Origin: Oreohelix idahoensis
Lineage: Eukaryota; Mollusca; Gastropoda; Stylommatophora; Oreohelicidae
Direction of reading: 5' to 3'
DNA: 64,000 nucleotides
NCBI GenBank assembly: GCA_024509875.1
Contig: JAMPIV010019852.1
Coordinates: forward strand, 18,063 to 82,062
In this document: positions 20,569 through 33,345 of the stretch, one piece after another
Layout of the letters: the number at the start of each line of letters is the position of its first letter
Numbering within the stretch: position 1 is the stretch's first letter
Notes under the pieces: model-generated
What the model was told of the DNA's origin: nothing
The model's input: only the letters and a program-made list of their open reading frames with translations
The model's database searches: none
Translations under genes and position numbers: made by a program

Positions 20569-22671
20569 TGTCACGGATTGCCTCCCCTTAGCTCTGCAGT
20601 AGCGGTCCACCAGTGGCCAACACTCAAGAGTATCTAATTTGGGTCTTTAAAGGTGTCTACCTTCGCACAAGATAGAAGGATAATGATGCTTCTCTCTCAA
20701 GGGAATTTTCACAAGATCTTTTCAGAAGTCACGAACAATGCTGCATAGGGCAGAGCACTATTAACTTATATCTGATCCGTCGCCTTTTGTGAAGAATTAA
20801 ACAATGGTTTTATCCATTTCTAGCCCCCAGCTGGTATAATCTAGCGAAATTCTTTTATAAGTATTTGCTCTATAGATGTACATATATGTATAGATGTATA
20901 TATATTAAGAGTCTTGCTCATACGTTTGCTTTAATACCTATAATAACTGAATCAACAATGATTGTTTTGTTTTAAAATAACATGTAACAAATTTAATAAT
21001 CAATTAGTTTTAACAGGTTGAAATAACGATGCAATGATGGTACATTTTAGATGTATATAAAAAGTGTCTTAGCTGAGACAGGGGTAAAGATTTATACACA
21101 ATTTTTGTCCTTTTGATGTTTCCTTTAATAAGAACTTAGCTGGTCTAAGTGAGTCCTGAAGCCGTGGTTTCGTCAATTCTTTTATGATGAGGGCACTTCT
21201 TCACACAACTTGTCCAATGTAGGCCGTTAGTGTTGAATCCCTACTCCTGACTCATACTAATGGCGTAGAAACCTTAGTCTTGCAGCTTCGTACCACAAAC
21301 AGTCTGATAGCTTCGTACCACGAACTTTAGACAGAATAGAAAGAACAAATGCCTCTGCTAAGTACACTGGGTTGGAAGATTAACAGCTTGAATTACACTT
21401 AACAAGGTATATATATATCTCACAAAATGATACTATACACTTTAGGCACAAGTGATGTAATCATCACTTCTCACTGCTCCATTTGGAGTCTGGGGTCACC
21501 TCCGCTGTCGGTTTTCTGTATGACTAGCAAGAAGCAATCACAAGCGCTTGCTGTAGTGGTTTATGAATATACTATTTTCAAATGTTGGGGTTGCCAGCCT
21601 CATATATAACCAGGCAGCAAGAAAAACATGTAAAATTCACATTTGTAAAACATAGCTTTACAACTTACCCCAAATTGGATCTACAATCTCCTCGCACAGA
21701 TGTATGGACACAGCACTTTGATTAGATGCTTCGAACACTGGTCTAGGAAATATTATGATTCCTCTTATGACTTGATTCTGATTCCTTAGGTATCCAGTCT
21801 TTGTATTTAAAAATGCAGGTTCTCTTTTAAGTTATAAAGACGCACAAATATTTTGATCTGCCACTTATAATTTTGGAATTCTTTGTCCGATGTCTCTCTG
21901 GCTCCTGGGAGTTGCTAACTTTACGTTGCGATGCAGTCTGATTTGTGTCTCAGATTTCGCTAGATTATATTTCCCTTTCTCAGTTCAAATCCCAGATTGT
22001 ACTTTTAGACCAACTTGCCAATGATAGTCAAAGTCTATTCCGTCTCTCAAATTAAACCAATGGTAAGCTCTTTAGAACTATGTGGGTCGAGGGGTTAAAT
22101 CCGGATATCCCCTGCGTGTTTTAAAATATCAATTTTAAAATTAAACTCGTGACCTCTTTCAAATATGGCTGTAATACTTCCGATTGTATTTGTACAAACT
22201 CACAAACACATCGGTAGACTCATTTCCTGGCTAATATCTTGCCCATATTGTCTCCCCTGACAGGTAATCTGTAATCTTGATACAGAGATGGTCCAGCGGA
22301 AGCGATTACATATACCAACTGTGTTTGCGTACATTCCTCAGACGAATTTCTTAGACAGCCAATCTGGCTTTCTTTCCGTCACTCGTGCGCGACCACCTTG
22401 CGTCAACAAAGATCGTCTCAATCAAAGGTAGCTAGACGACTTAAGTGATAAAAGTATTATCTGCTGGCCTGTCTAATTAGCCTTGTATTATTACGATTCA
22501 CCTGGCGAAACGTAAACAAGTCTAGGGAGTGGTCAAAGCAAACATGTAAATGCATAAAATATGCCAAGTAATAGGACGATCGGTGAGGAAAATGAAGAAA
22601 TGAAGTGATACTGCCGGGAGAGAACGAAAGTTATAAAAAGTGCACAACTGATTTCATCACACTGGCAACTT
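20569..22671 (+). mobile_element. solo LTR, copy B (2,103 bp)
   Basis: Begins TGTCACGGATTGCC and ends TTTCATCACA. It is flanked by a perfect 5-bp duplication CTGGC (20,564-20,568 and 22,672-22,676). The two flanks join to make a continuous SINE-2 copy, which fixes both boundaries independently of the LTR comparison. Interior blocks match copies A and C in the same order. It has no retroelement ORF, so it is a solo LTR left by recombination between two LTRs (inference). Confidence 0.8.
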
Positions 22672-22770
22672 TATCATAAAACTAACTGCTATAGAAACCA
22701 TCACTGCAAGGTGACCAGCAACAGGGGTAGCTCCATGCTCTGTAAGGATCGCACAGGAAAAGCATGATGA
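22672..22770 (+). mobile_element. SINE-2, 3' piece of a split copy
   Basis: Continues the SINE-2 unit broken at 20,568: CTGGCAACTTTATCATAAA, then CTGCTATAGAAACCATCACT, then TCCATGCTCTGTAAGGATCG. These words match the SINE-2 copy at 28,614-28,800. Confidence 0.7.
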
Positions 22771-25007
22771 TGACAAAAGAGCAGATCGTGAAGAAACGAC
22801 ACATAGACTACAACAACTATAAAACTGTGCTCATTTCTGCTGATTTAAAATACATTTTCAACTATCTCTTAAACCTTATTAAAAACGTTCGGGCTGGTGA
22901 ACAATTACATATATGTGTGGGAGAAAATGTATTGTTTTATTCATATCACACATTATCTGTTAATTCATTGTAATCGCATAATTAACATTATTACGGGAAT
23001 TTGAAGAATCACTAATTTACTCTGTAAATATATGCATGGAGGCATATCTGGAGTCATCCTTATCTGACCACCAGCTATGCACAATGCTACAATATATGTA
23101 CGTGGAAGTGAACCTATATCTGTGAGGCTAATTACATCCTCGTTGACTCTTGAAATCATCGACACACTTCCAGGGATACCCCTTGTGGTGAAACTTGTTG
23201 AGAACCCAGCATTGCACATTAAGCTTGGAGAGGTCACTTGAGCCACCGGCGTAATTCTTTGGCTTTGACTTGGTTGACTGCATGCAGGAGGATCTCACTA
23301 CGGACCCTGTGATAGGCAGGGGGAGCTGAGAAGTGGCTCTGTGCAGGACGTGACAATTCCTTGGGAGAGCCCAGAACCAGAGTACAGTATTTTATCTCTG
23401 CATAGTTGGAGAGTCCCCCTGGATCGCGGGGAATGCACAGTATGCTACGCACTTCTTACTCCTAGCTGTGACAATCCTTTAAATGCAAGTCAAGCTGGAG
23501 AAACTGAGGCTCATGACTTCAATTCAACATGTTTCGGAATGACAGAAAAGCCACAGGAAAAGCCCAGATCTACAGTGTAATAATACCAAGGAGTCTTCAA
23601 CTTGGTATTGGCTGCTATAGAGCGAGAGGCTCAGCAGCCCTAGTTCAACAACAACAACTCTGTAAATATGGGTTACATGCATATAAACATATGGTGCTAA
23701 GATGAATAAAACATCTCCATATACAGAGTTTTTTTAATCAAACATTTGTAATAAACAATGAAGCAATCCAAGTAACATTTCTTGAAAATAATTAAACTGA
23801 GGCTATTTGCAGCATGCAAAAAATATATAATGAACACCCAATATAATAACCCGCATGGCTTGCAATCTTTTCATGGTGCATTTTCGGGTAACTGTGAAAA
23901 TGGCGCGCATTGCAACATGAAAGCTAAATTGAACACCCATGAAAAGAGCACGCATGCCTTTAAATTTGTTCACGGTGCATTAACTATTTACCGTACGTCA
24001 TGACAATTTTGACTATAAAAAAAAGATCCAATGACGTTTAATTGGAATGGAAAGGAATGGAATAAAATGACCATAGGAGAAATAATTCTGTCACCAGGAC
24101 ATGCCGCAGAAAGAGCTCCCTATAATTTATTCAGGTTATTGTTTAGCGAGTTACTTACTTGTGTTTATATAATAATGTTAACAGTCTTACGTTTTATTGG
24201 CGCGCTGAACTATATTCACGTTTATTATATATTAATGAGGTCTTGTTTATTTCGTATTATGTTTTCTACGTATGTTTTTGTTAAAAATGAGCTTTAGAAC
24301 TATAACTACAACTGAGATTTATAAATTTAAGATCAGTAATCCATATGGGAAGGGTTGTCAGGGGTCAATTACATTTTTGTGCCTAGGTTCCCAGCTTACT
24401 ACCAATCTACTCCCTCCCCTCCCCCCAACCTCAAACCACCCCCGTGAAGAGCGGACTGTAACATCAACATTAATGTTTTTATTTATTTTTAATGACGAAG
24501 AAGCTACACAAGTTGTTGATCACGTATATATTTTAATTAATTATTTGGAATTTCAAAGAACGCAAACAGACACTACAAACTTGGGCACTTATGAGTATAG
24601 TTTATACGCTGATAAGTGAATATACCTAACAACAATGACAGAAAAATGGGAATACTGCAGGCTCCTGAATATAACGAATTATTTCGCATGGAACGCTACT
24701 TCTACAACGTGATGTCAACCTTACAGTTTGAGAACCACATAATGTTATAAAGGGCAGAAGTGCCCGTTGTCATTAAGGAAATATTACATAGATATACTGT
24801 TTAGATATATAGATAGATATATCGCATTGACTTATGCAAATCAATTAAAATTAAACAAACGAATAAAAAAATTAAAACTAGTATAATAATCTGAGCATCA
24901 AAAATAACAAGTAGAAACACTACCATTGCCCTGTGTAGTTCCTGGGGCCGCAGGGAGTGGGGGTCTCTGATGGTGCAAAGAAAGAACAATACTATTGTTT
25001 CCTCAGG
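22771..25007. other. non-coding; unidentified element ending in (CAA)n, and an imperfect ~115-bp duplication
   Basis: 23,200-23,655 is GC-richer than its surroundings, has open frames on both strands, and ends TAGTTCAACAACAACAAC, the kind of simple-repeat tail left by a LINE or SINE; the family is not identified. 23,835-23,990 contains two imperfect copies of a block with AACACCCA, GCATG, CTT and TTCATGGTGCATT/TTCACGGTGCATT. The rest is AT-rich with ORFs up to 115 codons that show no domain. Confidence 0.4.
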
Positions 25008-25190
25008 CATGTCGTAACAGGCAACTAATATGAGGTTGTGCTTTTGGCTGGCAACCCCACCATATCAAACAAATTGTCACAGAAACCACCACATCATGAG
25101 TTTGGTGCAGGCTTCCAGCAAAGAGACTGACTACGGTGGTGGCTTCATGCTCCATAAGGAACGAAAGGAAAATCTGCTGAACATAACCAC
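25008..25190 (+). mobile_element. SINE-2 copy
   Basis: Landmarks in order: GCATGTCGTAACAGGCAACT, AATATGAGGTTGTG, GGCTGGCAACCCCACC, CACAGAAACCACCACATCAT, GTTTGGTGCAGGCTTCC, GTGGCTTCATGCTCCATAAG. The same order appears at 28,614, 41,735 and, with an expansion, 42,078. It is about 180 bp and non-coding. I see no clear pol III A and B boxes, so SINE is the best label, not a proven one. Confidence 0.65.
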
Positions 25191-25697
25191 TGAAAGTTTA
25201 AAACTGAGTGATTACAATGGCACCTGCGTTATTTAAGACTTTGGATACCCTATAAATAATCAATATTAACATGCACAGTACAGCTAAATTATGACCTGGT
25301 ATTAACTTACCCTTTATGAGAGGTTGAGATGAAACATTTATGAATAAATCAGAAATATGCATAATCAATCTCATCCAAACAATTGGTATGCCTGGACAAG
25401 CCGTTATAGCTCTGTCGCGTGAACACAGAATAGCCTTCGACACTACTGCGTACTTCCTCGCACATAGCCTTTTCTTCCCGCTTCTTGTGAAGACCCCATT
25501 CCTGTGAGAAAATGCGGCACTCCAGCATTCTGATTTCCACACTGGTCCAACTTTTAGTTGCAAGTCGGTAGGTGTGTGTACTTTGTAATTATAAGCATTG
25601 ACCGGACATACACCGTCTCATAAGCAAAGGAAAGATTGTATTCTTAATAATATCTCTAATGTCATTATTATCGACATCTGTCATTTCCATAAATTTC
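25191..25697. other. non-coding, nothing recognised
   Basis: A minus-strand ORF of 121 codons (25,198-25,563) has no recognisable domain and overlaps another minus-strand ORF in a different frame. There is no supporting evidence for a gene. Confidence 0.35.
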
Positions 25698-25764
25698 GTT
25701 GAGGGTCTGAGTGGCTAAGAGGTATAGCGTCCACCTCAAATTCTAGAGGTACCGGGTTCGATTA
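25698..25764 (+). mobile_element. tRNA-derived SINE (SINE-T), head only
   Basis: GGTCTGAGTGGCTAAGAGGT resembles a tRNA 5' half with an A box, and GGTACCGGGTTCGATTA a B box. The tRNA-like part is cut at GATTA by solo LTR copy C. The duplicated GATTA at 28,053 resumes the flank. Confidence 0.65.
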
Positions 25765-28052
25765 TGTGACGGTATTGCCTCCTCTGCTTTGCAGTAGTGG
25801 TTCACCAGTGGCCAAAACTCAAGAGAATCTAATATGGGCTTCAAAGGTGCCTACCTTCGCACAAGATTACTCTTGGCAGAGATGTAGATAGGAGGGTAAT
25901 GACACTTCTATCACAAAGGTAGTCTTCACAAGATATTCAGATAAGCGAAAACAATGCTGCTTTGGCTTAGCACGTTAATTCTAGAATCTGCCGACCACTT
26001 TTGTGAAGAATTAATCAGTGATTTATGTTAGCTCGTTTAAGCCCCCACCTCTGATTAACTATGGGGAATTCTTAGTTTTTTGGTATAGCTCAGTTTAGAG
26101 TGTGTGTAGTAAATTGACTGAGACAAACATGCAGTATATTTAAAAGGATTAAATTGAAGTTAAATTTGTAAAATAACAAATAACAAAATTTAATAATCAC
26201 TTAAGTTTTAACAGTTAGAAAATAATTTGAATAGTTTAGAAGAAACGTTTCATCATTGATTGGTAATAGAGAAGATGAAAAAGTTCACTTTTGCAGCTTA
26301 TATATGGAACTTAGCTGTCAATGACGTTCTGCTCCTTCTGGTGGGTTGGTTCTTTTTACACCGCTCCCGCTCGTCGCTGGTCAGGGTTGTCGGGTGTAAA
26401 TCGTTTCCGAGAAATGTCAAGGAGAATCTACAAAATTGGCCCTTCTTCTTAAACGTAGGCCACTTGTCCATCTTTGTTCCAGAGATAGTACTTTCTGCTG
26501 GTACCACCAATAGCTATGATAAAGGATAGAAACGAAACGCTCTTCTGGGTATTGCGTTTCCCGACACATACTTATGTGTCCCCTTTCTTCTATTCTACCA
26601 TCCCATTTATCTCAGAATTTACCCTCTATGAGAGTTAAATGTAATCCCTCGGATAAAACTTTCTTTTACATTTAAATTGAATAGCTTTTGCTTCACATTA
26701 CATTTAAATGAAAAGGTTAATAGCTCAGATAGAATATGTTTACATTTACATTTCCACTGATCGAAAAAATGTTCACAATAAATTGAATATGTTTTCATTT
26801 ATGTTTACACTGATTTGAAAAGTTTGAAACTTTCATTTATTTTAAAGTGCATATGTTACCATCGACATTTACACTGGTTTGAAACTGTAAGTATTATACT
26901 TAGAATGTACATCATTTATTTCATCTTTCCCTCCCTGCTCCGTATGGAACCTGGAACTACTTTATGCTTTTAGTTCTCTTTACGAAACTAGCAATAAAGC
27001 AATCATCAGCCCGTGCAGTGGTGGTTCATGAATCATAATTCTATACGCTGAGGTTGCCAGCCTCAAATGATTGGGACATACACTAGCAATTTTCACATAT
27101 TAAAATTCACATGGTAATATACATATATATGTTAGTTCATATGTTAGTATTAAAATATAGAACGTAATATCACAACTTACGCCAATCCTGGCTCACATAC
27201 TTTTTTCTCAGATGAATAAAAGGCACTGGCAGTTGCCTTACATTTTTCACGTGTACTTGTGGTCGTTAATTTGAACTTTAATTCCCTATCTGACTCCGTG
27301 TGTTTCCTTTAGTTTCCTCAGACAGCGGCTTTCCTTATTAAAATGATAGAGATTTCCTGGGCTGAATTGTAAGTCCTGATGAATACTCCAATAAAAAGGT
27401 GTCCGGTCTGATAAATGGAAATTCTGAATTCTAACTGGTACGTGTGGTGTCTTTAGGCAAGCATGAATCTCACAGTGAAAAAACCACTGAAATGTGTCAG
27501 GTTATATTCAATGTCTTACCCCACCCTGTTTGTTATCGAGCTTAAATGATCAGCCAATCTGATTTGAATATTTTGCATGACTCATCTAGTGTAAAATTTC
27601 AAACATTACTTTCCTGAAAATGGGCTGTAAACATCCGATTGCCGGCAGGCGAACTTACATACATATCGGTAACCTCACACGACAATGTGTGTAAGATGTC
27701 ACAAATTATTACTTTCGCTAAAGTAATGTCTTTGTAACCAGGTGTACCGGAAACGATTATGTCGTGCTTGACCGTTCAGAATGTGTCGCATAGACGACTA
27801 ATCTCTTATCTGCCACGGAACCGGGCCTAATCTTTGCAAAGCTTTGCCGCACCCTGGCAAACGCGATGTATTATCACCAACAAGGGGTGTCAGATGTTTG
27901 AACAAACAAGCTCTCTGCAACATAGCAAACAGAAAGAAAAGGGAGTGACTCGGAAACAAAATCTCAATGAAATCAGTCCACAAATGTAACTGATACTGCC
28001 GTAGTGAAAGAGAGATCTGAAAGAGGAGGCACCAAAATCCATCTTATGACAG
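25765..28052 (+). mobile_element. solo LTR, copy C (2,288 bp)
   Basis: Begins TGTGACGGTATTGCC and ends CATCTTATGACA. It is flanked by a perfect 5-bp duplication GATTA (25,760-25,764 and 28,053-28,057). It shares ordered blocks with copies A and B along the whole length and with fragment D from 33,346. It is inserted in the B box of a tRNA-like SINE. It has no ORF with a retroelement domain. Confidence 0.8.
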
Positions 28053-28057
28053 ATTAC

Positions 28058-28613
28058 TAGTACAGGAAAAGTAATTTATGGAAATTTTTCAGAACCGGTA
28101 GAAGAATCATGTCATACTCCTCCTTGGTCTCCTGGGTAGTGAGATCGGATACCTACCTTTCTCGGATAAAGGCAAAAAAATAGGAGGTCCCGTGTGCAAA
28201 TTGAGCACGTTAATAATCCCATGGCAGTTGTAAGTCGTAAAGAGTAGGCCCAAGGCCGCTGTATTGGCAAAATTTACAAATTAGAAACCTACCCACCACA
28301 AAAATGCTTATAGAAAGTGTGATTCCTGTATACACACATTGGGATCCTCGCCGGTGAAACGGAGTTCGTGCACTGTGCTGAAATCCTCCTTGGGTGATCT
28401 TTAGTAGGAGATCGGAGCACTTATGGAGCTGTCCGTGTCCAATGAAGATGGTCCTTGAAACCAAACCAAGTGTCCACAAAAAATAACTCTATGCGCTTTA
28501 AATATTTAAAAAACGCGCCGAGTTGTAATCCTGATGTGGCATCACACTATGTTATCCATATAGTTCCCACGGGTTTCTAAGGAGGAAGGAAGATTAGGAT
28601 TACTGATTCACAT
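28058..28613. other. non-coding, nothing recognised
   Basis: May include the 3' remainder of the SINE-T interrupted by LTR copy C. There is an 89-codon minus ORF at 28,210-28,479 without a known domain. Confidence 0.35.
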
Positions 28614-28800
28614 GCGTGTCGTAAGAGGAGACAAATGTGAGGTTGTGTATGGTGCTTGTTACTTCATAAAACAAAACAACGTGCTATAGAAACCATAGCT
28701 GCAAGAGCACATGACAGCTTTGACGAAGCCTTCCTGCAAGCCGGCCATCTACAGTACTGACTCCATGCTCCAGAGGGATCGAATAGGCAGATGATCAGGT
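28614..28800 (+). mobile_element. SINE-2 copy
   Basis: GCGTGTCGTAAGAGGAGACA, then GTGAGGTTGTGTATGG, then TGCTATAGAAACCATAGCTG, then CTTCCTGCAAGCCGGCCATC and CTCCATGCTCCAGAGGGATC, in the order of the other SINE-2 copies. Confidence 0.65.
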
Positions 28801-28810
28801 AAACATAAAA

Positions 28811-28905
28811 GTAGCACTATAGCAGATACTACCTTAGGGGAGTAAAGTGTTATAGATTTCTCTATACCAGGTCCAGCTTTATGAGGAGGGGGTGACGTTT
28901 ATAAA
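28811..28905 (-). mobile_element. SINE-T tail fragment
   Basis: Matches the 3' half of the SINE-T copy at 43,965-44,216 in the same (minus) orientation. Shared words are AGATACT-CC, GTAAAGTGTTATAGA/GTGAAGTGTTAGAGA, and CCAGCTTTATGAG followed by GGGTGAC. Confidence 0.6.
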
Positions 28906-31900
28906 CTAACGACTTGTAATTTGTCATTGAAAGATTGTAGTACGGGATTTCAAGACTGACCAGTACAGTTGGCGACCCTACCATTTTAGAACAAAGGGTC
29001 TCTGGCGTTGTCTATAAATTATTTTCTTGAATTTCTTCCGTGCCACTTCATTAGTATGTTGAACATCTTTTTTTTCTGTCGTGATCCATGTCTTCTTATC
29101 AGTAAGGATCATATTTGTCGGTGTAAATCTGTTTTAAAATATGTGTTTTAATGAACAATCATAACCACATTGCGTTTCGCATTAAAAAACAAACAAGTCT
29201 CAGTTGTCCAAGTGAATGTGATCAGCCTAATAGCGTAGACTTTGCCTTCCTTTTTCTGTTTTATCCACTGCTTCTCTTAACGTCTAGCGTCTAGCGACCA
29301 CTCCAGCTCATGCGACTCCGCTATGAATGTCCAGGAAGAAGAAAGCCATTTTATCTTAACTTTCAGAAGGCATAAGTCATCACTAGACTGTCCTGTAATT
29401 GTGCCAGTATGCGTGTACATTTTCTCTCACCATTTTAAAACTCTAAGTTTAAATTGCTCCTTTGCTTCCCCTCTCCCCGACTTTGTTAGTTTGTTTGTTT
29501 GTATTGTTTTTCAATGGCGTGGTTTGCTCATCTCTAAGAAATTACACTTTCCCCTGAAGCAGATTGTCATCACCGGGTCACGGGCATTTTTTTTTTTTTA
29601 AACAATCACTTCTGGATAAATACATCCGCGGGCTAAATTTCAAACAGCAGGTTCAACATGTGTCAGCCTTCATGCTCAAATCCAAGGTCATCATGTTTTT
29701 TGCATCTACTTAAATTAATTCAAAATTATAAGCTGATTTCATATTAATTTTCACGGCTTCTTGCAACCTCAAATATAAGATAGTACATTATTTGACCAAA
29801 TATTACTCCATTTATGAGATCATTCGTTTTTTTTAATGTTTAAAAGAACAAGTTAACCGTACAAACATGACGCGGGAAGGGGAAGGGAAGGAAAAAATTA
29901 TTATGTACTCTTTGTACTGCATGCCCTGATGACGACACTAGTCTAGTGCGGTCATTTCATTCCTTTCAAATCCATGTGGCAACAACACAAACCAAAAAAA
30001 AAACAACAACAAAAAATTACTGACGCGATTTTTTTTTCATTATTCGTTATAGGGCGTTTCACTTAGACAATGACTAATCTGGGGATTATCATCTGTCATA
30101 TACTTGTCTTTTTTATGATAGGATCAAAACTGTAGAACTTCAAAATATGATCAGCACAGACATTTTGTATCTAACTCAAAGGAAGTTTCCACGGCGTACA
30201 CTGTGTACTCCCCCACCCCTTTATTTTGTCCTTCGTCATTCATTTCCCCCCTAAAGTATTAGGAACCTAAGCATTGATACAATAAAAGTTCTCAGGCAGG
30301 TGGCAAGTTTGAAGAAATTTCCAGAATAAAACGGCCAACGTTATTTCAGGTCTTCCGAGAAAATAAACATAAAAATGACACAAATGTATAACAATTACCA
30401 CACTGACGTTACAGGCATGGCTGGATTTCCCAAAGACACTGATCTATAGTGCCAACGACATTTTGGGGCTTACGAATGGAGGGGGAGATTATTTCCTCTT
30501 TTTAACCCCTTTTCATCCCACATTTCGGAATACCAGCGCCCAGGGCTTACGACCACCTAAATCTGGCCCTGACTGGAGGATCGACTGTGTCCTGTAGGTC
30601 AATGCTATAATTTGATCAAAAATATCTACAGTGTTTACATTATAGATCAAACAGTAACTCAGCATTTATTACTGAGAGTGTGAAGGACTGGGAAATGAAA
30701 CTAGACCTATCCAGACAATGAACAAATGCCGGAAACTCGTAAAGATGATCGGAAATACCCGTACTTTCCTCACCATCACAGCTGATTATAATGACTGCAT
30801 TGAGTTCTCTTAAGCACATAAAGCATTTGTCAAAAACCAACCAAGTGTATGGGACGTCCCCTTAAATAAAGATAGATATCCAACAGGGTGGAGAACTATA
30901 GAAGATCTAACGCAGTTCAAAGAACTGTCAAACACAACTAAAAATAGTAATAAATATAGAAGCAAAATACCACCATGGGAACTGTCACGTAGCGTTTAAT
31001 GGATAAGAGAATTATTTAGAGGAAATAATAGATCTGATGTGGAAGATTTGGCTCAAGGAATCCCTGCTGGGTTTTCCCACTTCCGAAGGGTGACGAAGAG
31101 GGTAAATTCTCCTAACTCGACAGGTCTGGAAAAGATTGTAAGGAGATATTTGGTCTCTCGCTACCGTCGTCCCCTTCTCAGTTATCTATTATTATTATTC
31201 TTTAATTTATATTATATTTTACGAGCCCCCCCCCCCTCCCTTATAAAGGAAGATAAACATAGACAATATTCAACATCTAATGGAAGGAACAAAGCATGGG
31301 GTACAGTATATACACCCAATTGGTTTATTGCAATAAAATGAATAGATGGTGAATGATAGTATTGTCGATGGAATTAGTGTCTGCGGTATGTAATGTGTGT
31401 CTCACAATTCAAGTGTGTTTCATCATGGATGACAAAACTATGCATTGATATGGTGAGTTCCCTTTTTCGTGGAACTTAGCTTTTCAGCCCCTGGCTGATA
31501 GTGAAGCGTGGTTAGTTCTCCGGTCTCCTGACGTTGCCCCAGGTAGGTCTTGAATGGTTCGGATTTGCCTTCTCTGTGCTCGACTCCGTATTCTGCTCTG
31601 AGATTGGACTGTCGTGCAAGGCTCCACCATAGACTAAAGACAAATACGACGGCTTCATTAATTTTCTAGCTTTAGAAAGCAGTCTTTCCCTAAGCCGTCC
31701 CTCTGCCAGTCATCTCAGATTTTAGTCTCTAACATCATATGTCTAGAGCCTAATCTTGAATTCAAGTTTCTCCTGTCTGTCCTTTATTATATTACTCTGC
31801 CCCAGTGGCAGTATTATAATTCTTTAGACTGATTTATCGTCAACTTAACCCGATGAATTATTATAAATGTCAGTTAAACCCACCAAATTTATCATAGAAA

Positions 31901-32811
31901 TGTCGGCAACAGTATTCTAGTTCTGTGCCTCTAACCTAATCGTCATGTCATTATGATGAATTTAACAAATAATTGGACATCCGTGTTTTAGAATTGTCTG
32001 ACAACATTATCACACACTTCATGTCTGGTCGCATCGTCATATAATTTATAATGAATATATGTCACGGTCTGTCAACATTATCGTTAATATTAATTTCCGT
32101 TAGTCTAAACGTCGGGTCGAAAATAATCAAATAATATGGAAATTAATAGCTATATATATATATATTCCCGTTATACATTATTATGAACATGTACATATCC
32201 CGTGCGATCATAAAATATACCCGATCACATGTGGCTGGATGTGATCGTAAAACAAAAATATGAATAAAGTAAACATACCAATCTTGCGTCGATTTTGCAA
32301 GGTACTACACATTTCATCACATTATATTCTAGCGAGATTTCACTTACCTACTCAAAGATGGACGCTAACCCGCAATTTAGGCACGTGGCTTCAGTGCTTT
32401 TAATGCGAGAATTCGCCGATTCTGGTTTAGGTCTAGCTTTCTTGGTTACCTGGGGCGTAAGTGAAAAATGCCCGTGTTTGGCGCACTTTTAGCGGGACAT
32501 TTCCGCTTGGACACGTGATCCGTAGCGTGCATCATGTGACCTTAGCCTCGTTTAGACGCTCCAATCAATAATGTTAAAAGTCACGTGATGTTTTCCTAAG
32601 TGACCTAAACTGGTTCTCCCAAGTTTAAGCAGTCCTAAATTAAAACGGGTTTCTCGCTACAGAGGTCATTGGTCAACAATGACGTCGTATCTAAAAATAG
32701 CGAGGAGAAAATACCGAACGCTAGGAGATTTTCCGCAAGTGACAATTCCCGAGACTTTGCGATCATGCATTGAGGATGAGAAAAAATGATGTCACGTAAA
32801 TAAAAAAAAAA
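28906..32811. other. non-coding stretch, nothing recognised
   Basis: Nearly 4 kb with only short ORFs. 30,800-31,150 has an extended + strand open reading (FVKNQPSVWDVPLNKDRYPT, then ...KIPPWELSRSV, then a stop and a 100-codon ORF from 31,039) that might be a decayed coding piece, but I do not recognise it. 31,250-32,300 is AT-rich. An A-run ends just before the RNase H fragment at 32,812. Confidence 0.35.
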
Positions 32812-33345
32812 ATGAAGAGAAGATTGGCCAAGTCGTCACAGGAACTAAAAACACCAATCATAGACTACTCACTTACTGAAAAGATCAAACAAAACATAGA
32901 AGATAAGGAAGCCAAAATGATAAGTAGAAAGTTCATAGATCAACTAACAAAACAAAGTCTGGCCGTCTACACTGATGGATCCAAGGGTGATAGTGGGCAA
33001 CTAGGTGCAGGAGTTGTACAGGGTAATACCACAGTGGGGAATTAAAAAGAGCTACAGTGTAACTGAAGGGGCTTCGATTTTTACCGCAGAGATTGTAGCA
33101 ATTCTAAAAAGTTTAGAAGTAATCGAAGATAACCCACCAGAAGCTGTTACGATATTTACAGACTCACTATCATCACTACAAGCACTAGAACACCCAGGTA
33201 AATGTTGCCGGCCAGACATAAAGGAAGAAATTCTAGCAATTAATACATCACTAGGGAACAGAGGATGTAGTGTGAGGCTAGTGTGGGTTCCAGCACACAT
33301 AGGTATAGCTGGTAACGAGTTGGCAGACCAGAACGCCAAGATGAA
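32812..33345 (+). pseudogene. RNase H fragment of a LINE, one frameshift
   Basis: RNase H removes the RNA strand during reverse transcription in RNase H-bearing LINEs (I/Jockey-like). All four conserved blocks are visible: LAVYTDGSKGDSGQLGAGVV (first Asp), ASIFTAEIVAILKSL (Glu), VTIFTDSLSSLQALE (second Asp) and LVWVPAHIGIAGNELADQN (His and last Asp). The first block is in one frame (32,812-33,045) and the rest in another (33,005 onward), so one indel lies near 33,015-33,040. Homology stops abruptly at about 33,345, where LTR fragment D begins, so the C-terminal Cys region is lost. It is better preserved than the fragment at 14,390 and not obviously from the same family. Confidence 0.8.

Noticed and set aside
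16486..22671. LTR copies A and B as the two ends of one full-length element
   Set aside because: Each copy has its own 5-bp duplication, B is embedded in a SINE, and the 1.9 kb between them has no gag-pol but contains a LINE fragment.
25198..25563. 121-codon minus-strand ORF as a gene
   Set aside because: No recognisable domain, overlaps another ORF in a different frame, and no supporting signal.
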